In this document: positions 63,042 to 64,000 of the stretch, piece after piece
Numbering within the stretch: position 1 is the stretch's first letter
Layout: the number at the start of each line of letters is the position of its first letter
Assembly (NCBI RefSeq): GCF_030411995.1
Contig: NZ_JASNRC010000005.1
Span: 141,560-205,559, forward strand
Origin: Massilia sp. YIM B02769
Lineage (GTDB): Bacteria; Pseudomonadota; Gammaproteobacteria; Burkholderiales; Burkholderiaceae_D
Direction of reading: 5' to 3'
Length of the DNA: 64,000 nt
Position numbers and translations under genes: made by a program
The notes under the pieces: model-generated
Database searches by the model: none
The model's input: the letters and a program-made list of their open reading frames with translations, nothing else
Told to the model about the DNA's origin: nothing

Positions 63042-63440
63042 GCGCAGCGTCTCTTGCCGTTGCTATTGATGAGTAACGGCCAAGGGATGGAATGCTTTTA
63101 GCTTGCCGTTACCGACAGAACCCGCTTCTTGCCGATTGCGGACTTATTGTAGCGTTCGCTTCCGCCCCAAATCAGACGTTCAGGAAGCAAGCACGCCATA
63201 AAAAAAGAAAACTAACGGTACAGCCAGTACCACCCACAAAACCTTGCGTACCACGGCATACTGCCTGGCACTGATTGGACCGAGAATATTCAGAATCAGG
63301 TCGGCAAATATACGTTTTCCTTCAGGTGTCTTCTACAGTATAGGTGATCTGCTCGCGTACGTCCGCTAATGACGGGTCGGGATCTCTTGTCACGTCCGCT
63401 TACGACCCACAGCGGACGTTCAGAGTCAGAGATGAAGGCT
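63042..63440. other. 399-bp region with decayed repeat elements and no gene
   Basis: Lower GC than elsewhere, no convincing reading frame. It carries a hairpin CGTCCGCT / AGCGGACG (63393-63418) and a weaker relative near 63130-63175 (TTCGCTTCCGCCCC ... AGACGTTCAGGAA). Relatives recur at 63851-63890 and 63925-63990. Confidence 0.6.
63393..63418. repeat. CGTCCGCT/AGCGGACG hairpin element
   Basis: 8-bp perfect arms around TACGACCCAC. Diverged copies at 63852-63880 (CGTCCGCTTCTGGCCGAAAG), and near 63932-63982 (CCGCTACCGACCCATTGCTG; AAGCGGACATTCA). Resembles a dispersed extragenic repeat family in decay. Confidence 0.55.
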
Positions 63441-63806
63441 CTAAAGCTTGTAAGTAAAAGCGACCTGCAAAAAGCAATAAAGCGCGAGGTTCACATCAGC
63501 TTCCAGGTCACCGTCCTGAAGCTCGACCAGATCACTTTTAAATACTCGATTGAATGACAGCTTCGCTTTGGCCGTATATGGAGCTGCATCCACAATTTTC
63601 TCAACCAGATCAGATCCGAAGGATCGCGCGCTCAAAAACCCGCGAATTCCTTCGAGGCACACCTTAATCACCGTCTCTGCATTTTTTTGGTCGAGCGAGA
63701 ACTCGACGTTCATTAAGCGATGGCTCATCCAATCCGTTACCCAAATCGTAGGATTGAGTTCTCGCTTCAGATGTTCGAAATACTCTTCTCGAGTTGGGGT
63801 GTCCAC
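63441..63806 (-). CDS. Small hypothetical protein
   Basis: A 121-residue protein (MDTPTREEYFEHLKREL ... LQVAFTYKL), rich in charged residues with helical look and no signal peptide. Codon use is more AT-rich than its neighbours, suggesting recent arrival or a remnant. AGGA lies just before the ATG (TCCTCC on the plus strand at 63811). It is surrounded by repeat debris. No family recognised. Confidence 0.6.
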   Translation of the reverse strand: MDTPTREEYFEHLKRELNPTIWVTDWMSHRLMNVEFSLDQKNAETVIKVCLEGIRGFLSARSFGSDLVEKIVDAAPYTAKAKLSFNRVFKSDLVELQDGDLEADVNLALYCFLQVAFTYKL

Positions 63807-64000
63807 TAGCTATCCTCCTCCGCCACCAGGCGATTTATCCGATGATCGCTACGTCCGCTTCTGGCCGAAAGCAGCTGTCCGAAGCAGCATAGCAGGTTGC
63901 TGAGGCAACAAACTCGCCGATTATCACGACCGGCCGCTACCGACCCATTGCTGACATGGCTACACTTCGAAAGCGGACATTCAACGTGAGGTGTCAGCTG

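Noticed and set aside
63369..63557. 62-residue plus-strand frame near the right end
   Set aside because: It crosses a repeat hairpin and is antisense to the small hypothetical gene; no ribosome site.

Overview
The window is high-GC DNA (falling only in the last kilobase) with tightly packed genes. Gene content and protein signatures (Gram-negative porin, PEP-CTERM protein, VanAB, PcaR/IclR regulators, LivHMGF transporter) suggest a betaproteobacterium of the Oxalobacteraceae, most likely Massilia or a close relative. That assignment is inferred from sequence style, not from a database search. No rRNA, tRNA, CRISPR array, prophage or complete insertion sequence was seen.

Bases 1-39,840 are largely an island for ferulate and other lignin-derived aromatics. 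Block 1 (1-4,433) has an edge-truncated IclR regulator divergent from pcaH-pcaG-pcaB and a fused pcaC-pcaD gene. Block 2 (5,065-7,685) is vanBA divergent from a MarR regulator. Block 3 (7,974-16,289) runs on the minus strand as pcaI-pcaJ-pcaF, livH-livM-livG-livF and a periplasmic binding protein, divergent from a PcaR-type regulator. Block 4 (16,454-18,954) is a porin divergent from a second binding protein; both share an IclR-type palindrome with the pcaI/pcaR promoter region. Block 5 (28,302-36,284) is a MarR regulator divergent from ech-vdh-fcs, a third binding protein and a tannase/feruloyl-esterase lipoprotein. Read together: ester cleavage outside the cytoplasm, uptake through porin, binding proteins and one ABC permease, ferulate to feruloyl-CoA (Fcs), to vanillin plus acetyl-CoA (Ech), to vanillate (Vdh), to protocatechuate (VanAB), then the beta-ketoadipate pathway to succinyl-CoA and acetyl-CoA. 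All enzymatic steps are present.

Genes between and after these blocks are more ordinary: two tandem DUF1176 proteins, an exported hydrolase with TPR-like tail, an aldo/keto reductase, an acyl-CoA synthetase, an HCCA-isomerase-like protein, a RES-type toxin-antitoxin-like pair (26,807-28,139), a PAS-PAS-GGDEF-EAL gene split by a frameshift (36,451-38,519), and a LivK-like binding protein. From 40 kb on there are GNAT enzymes, a PEP-CTERM protein, leuA with a possible attenuator leader, ilvE, a cytochrome c, several MarR/TetR/LysR regulators with neighbouring targets, a siderophore-interacting protein, pirin, an MFS exporter, a sulfate-binding protein, PaiB and an exported methyltransferase.

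Several repeat families stand out. Paired hairpins of the GTAGGGTGG...CCACC(C)TAC type occur in at least six intergenic sites and supply the stop codons of two genes. There is a four-copy 51-bp array of the same hairpin, a 31-bp triplicate, a 118-bp MITE-like inverted repeat inside the ferulate operon, and a decayed CGTCCGCT/AGCGGACG family in the last kilobase.
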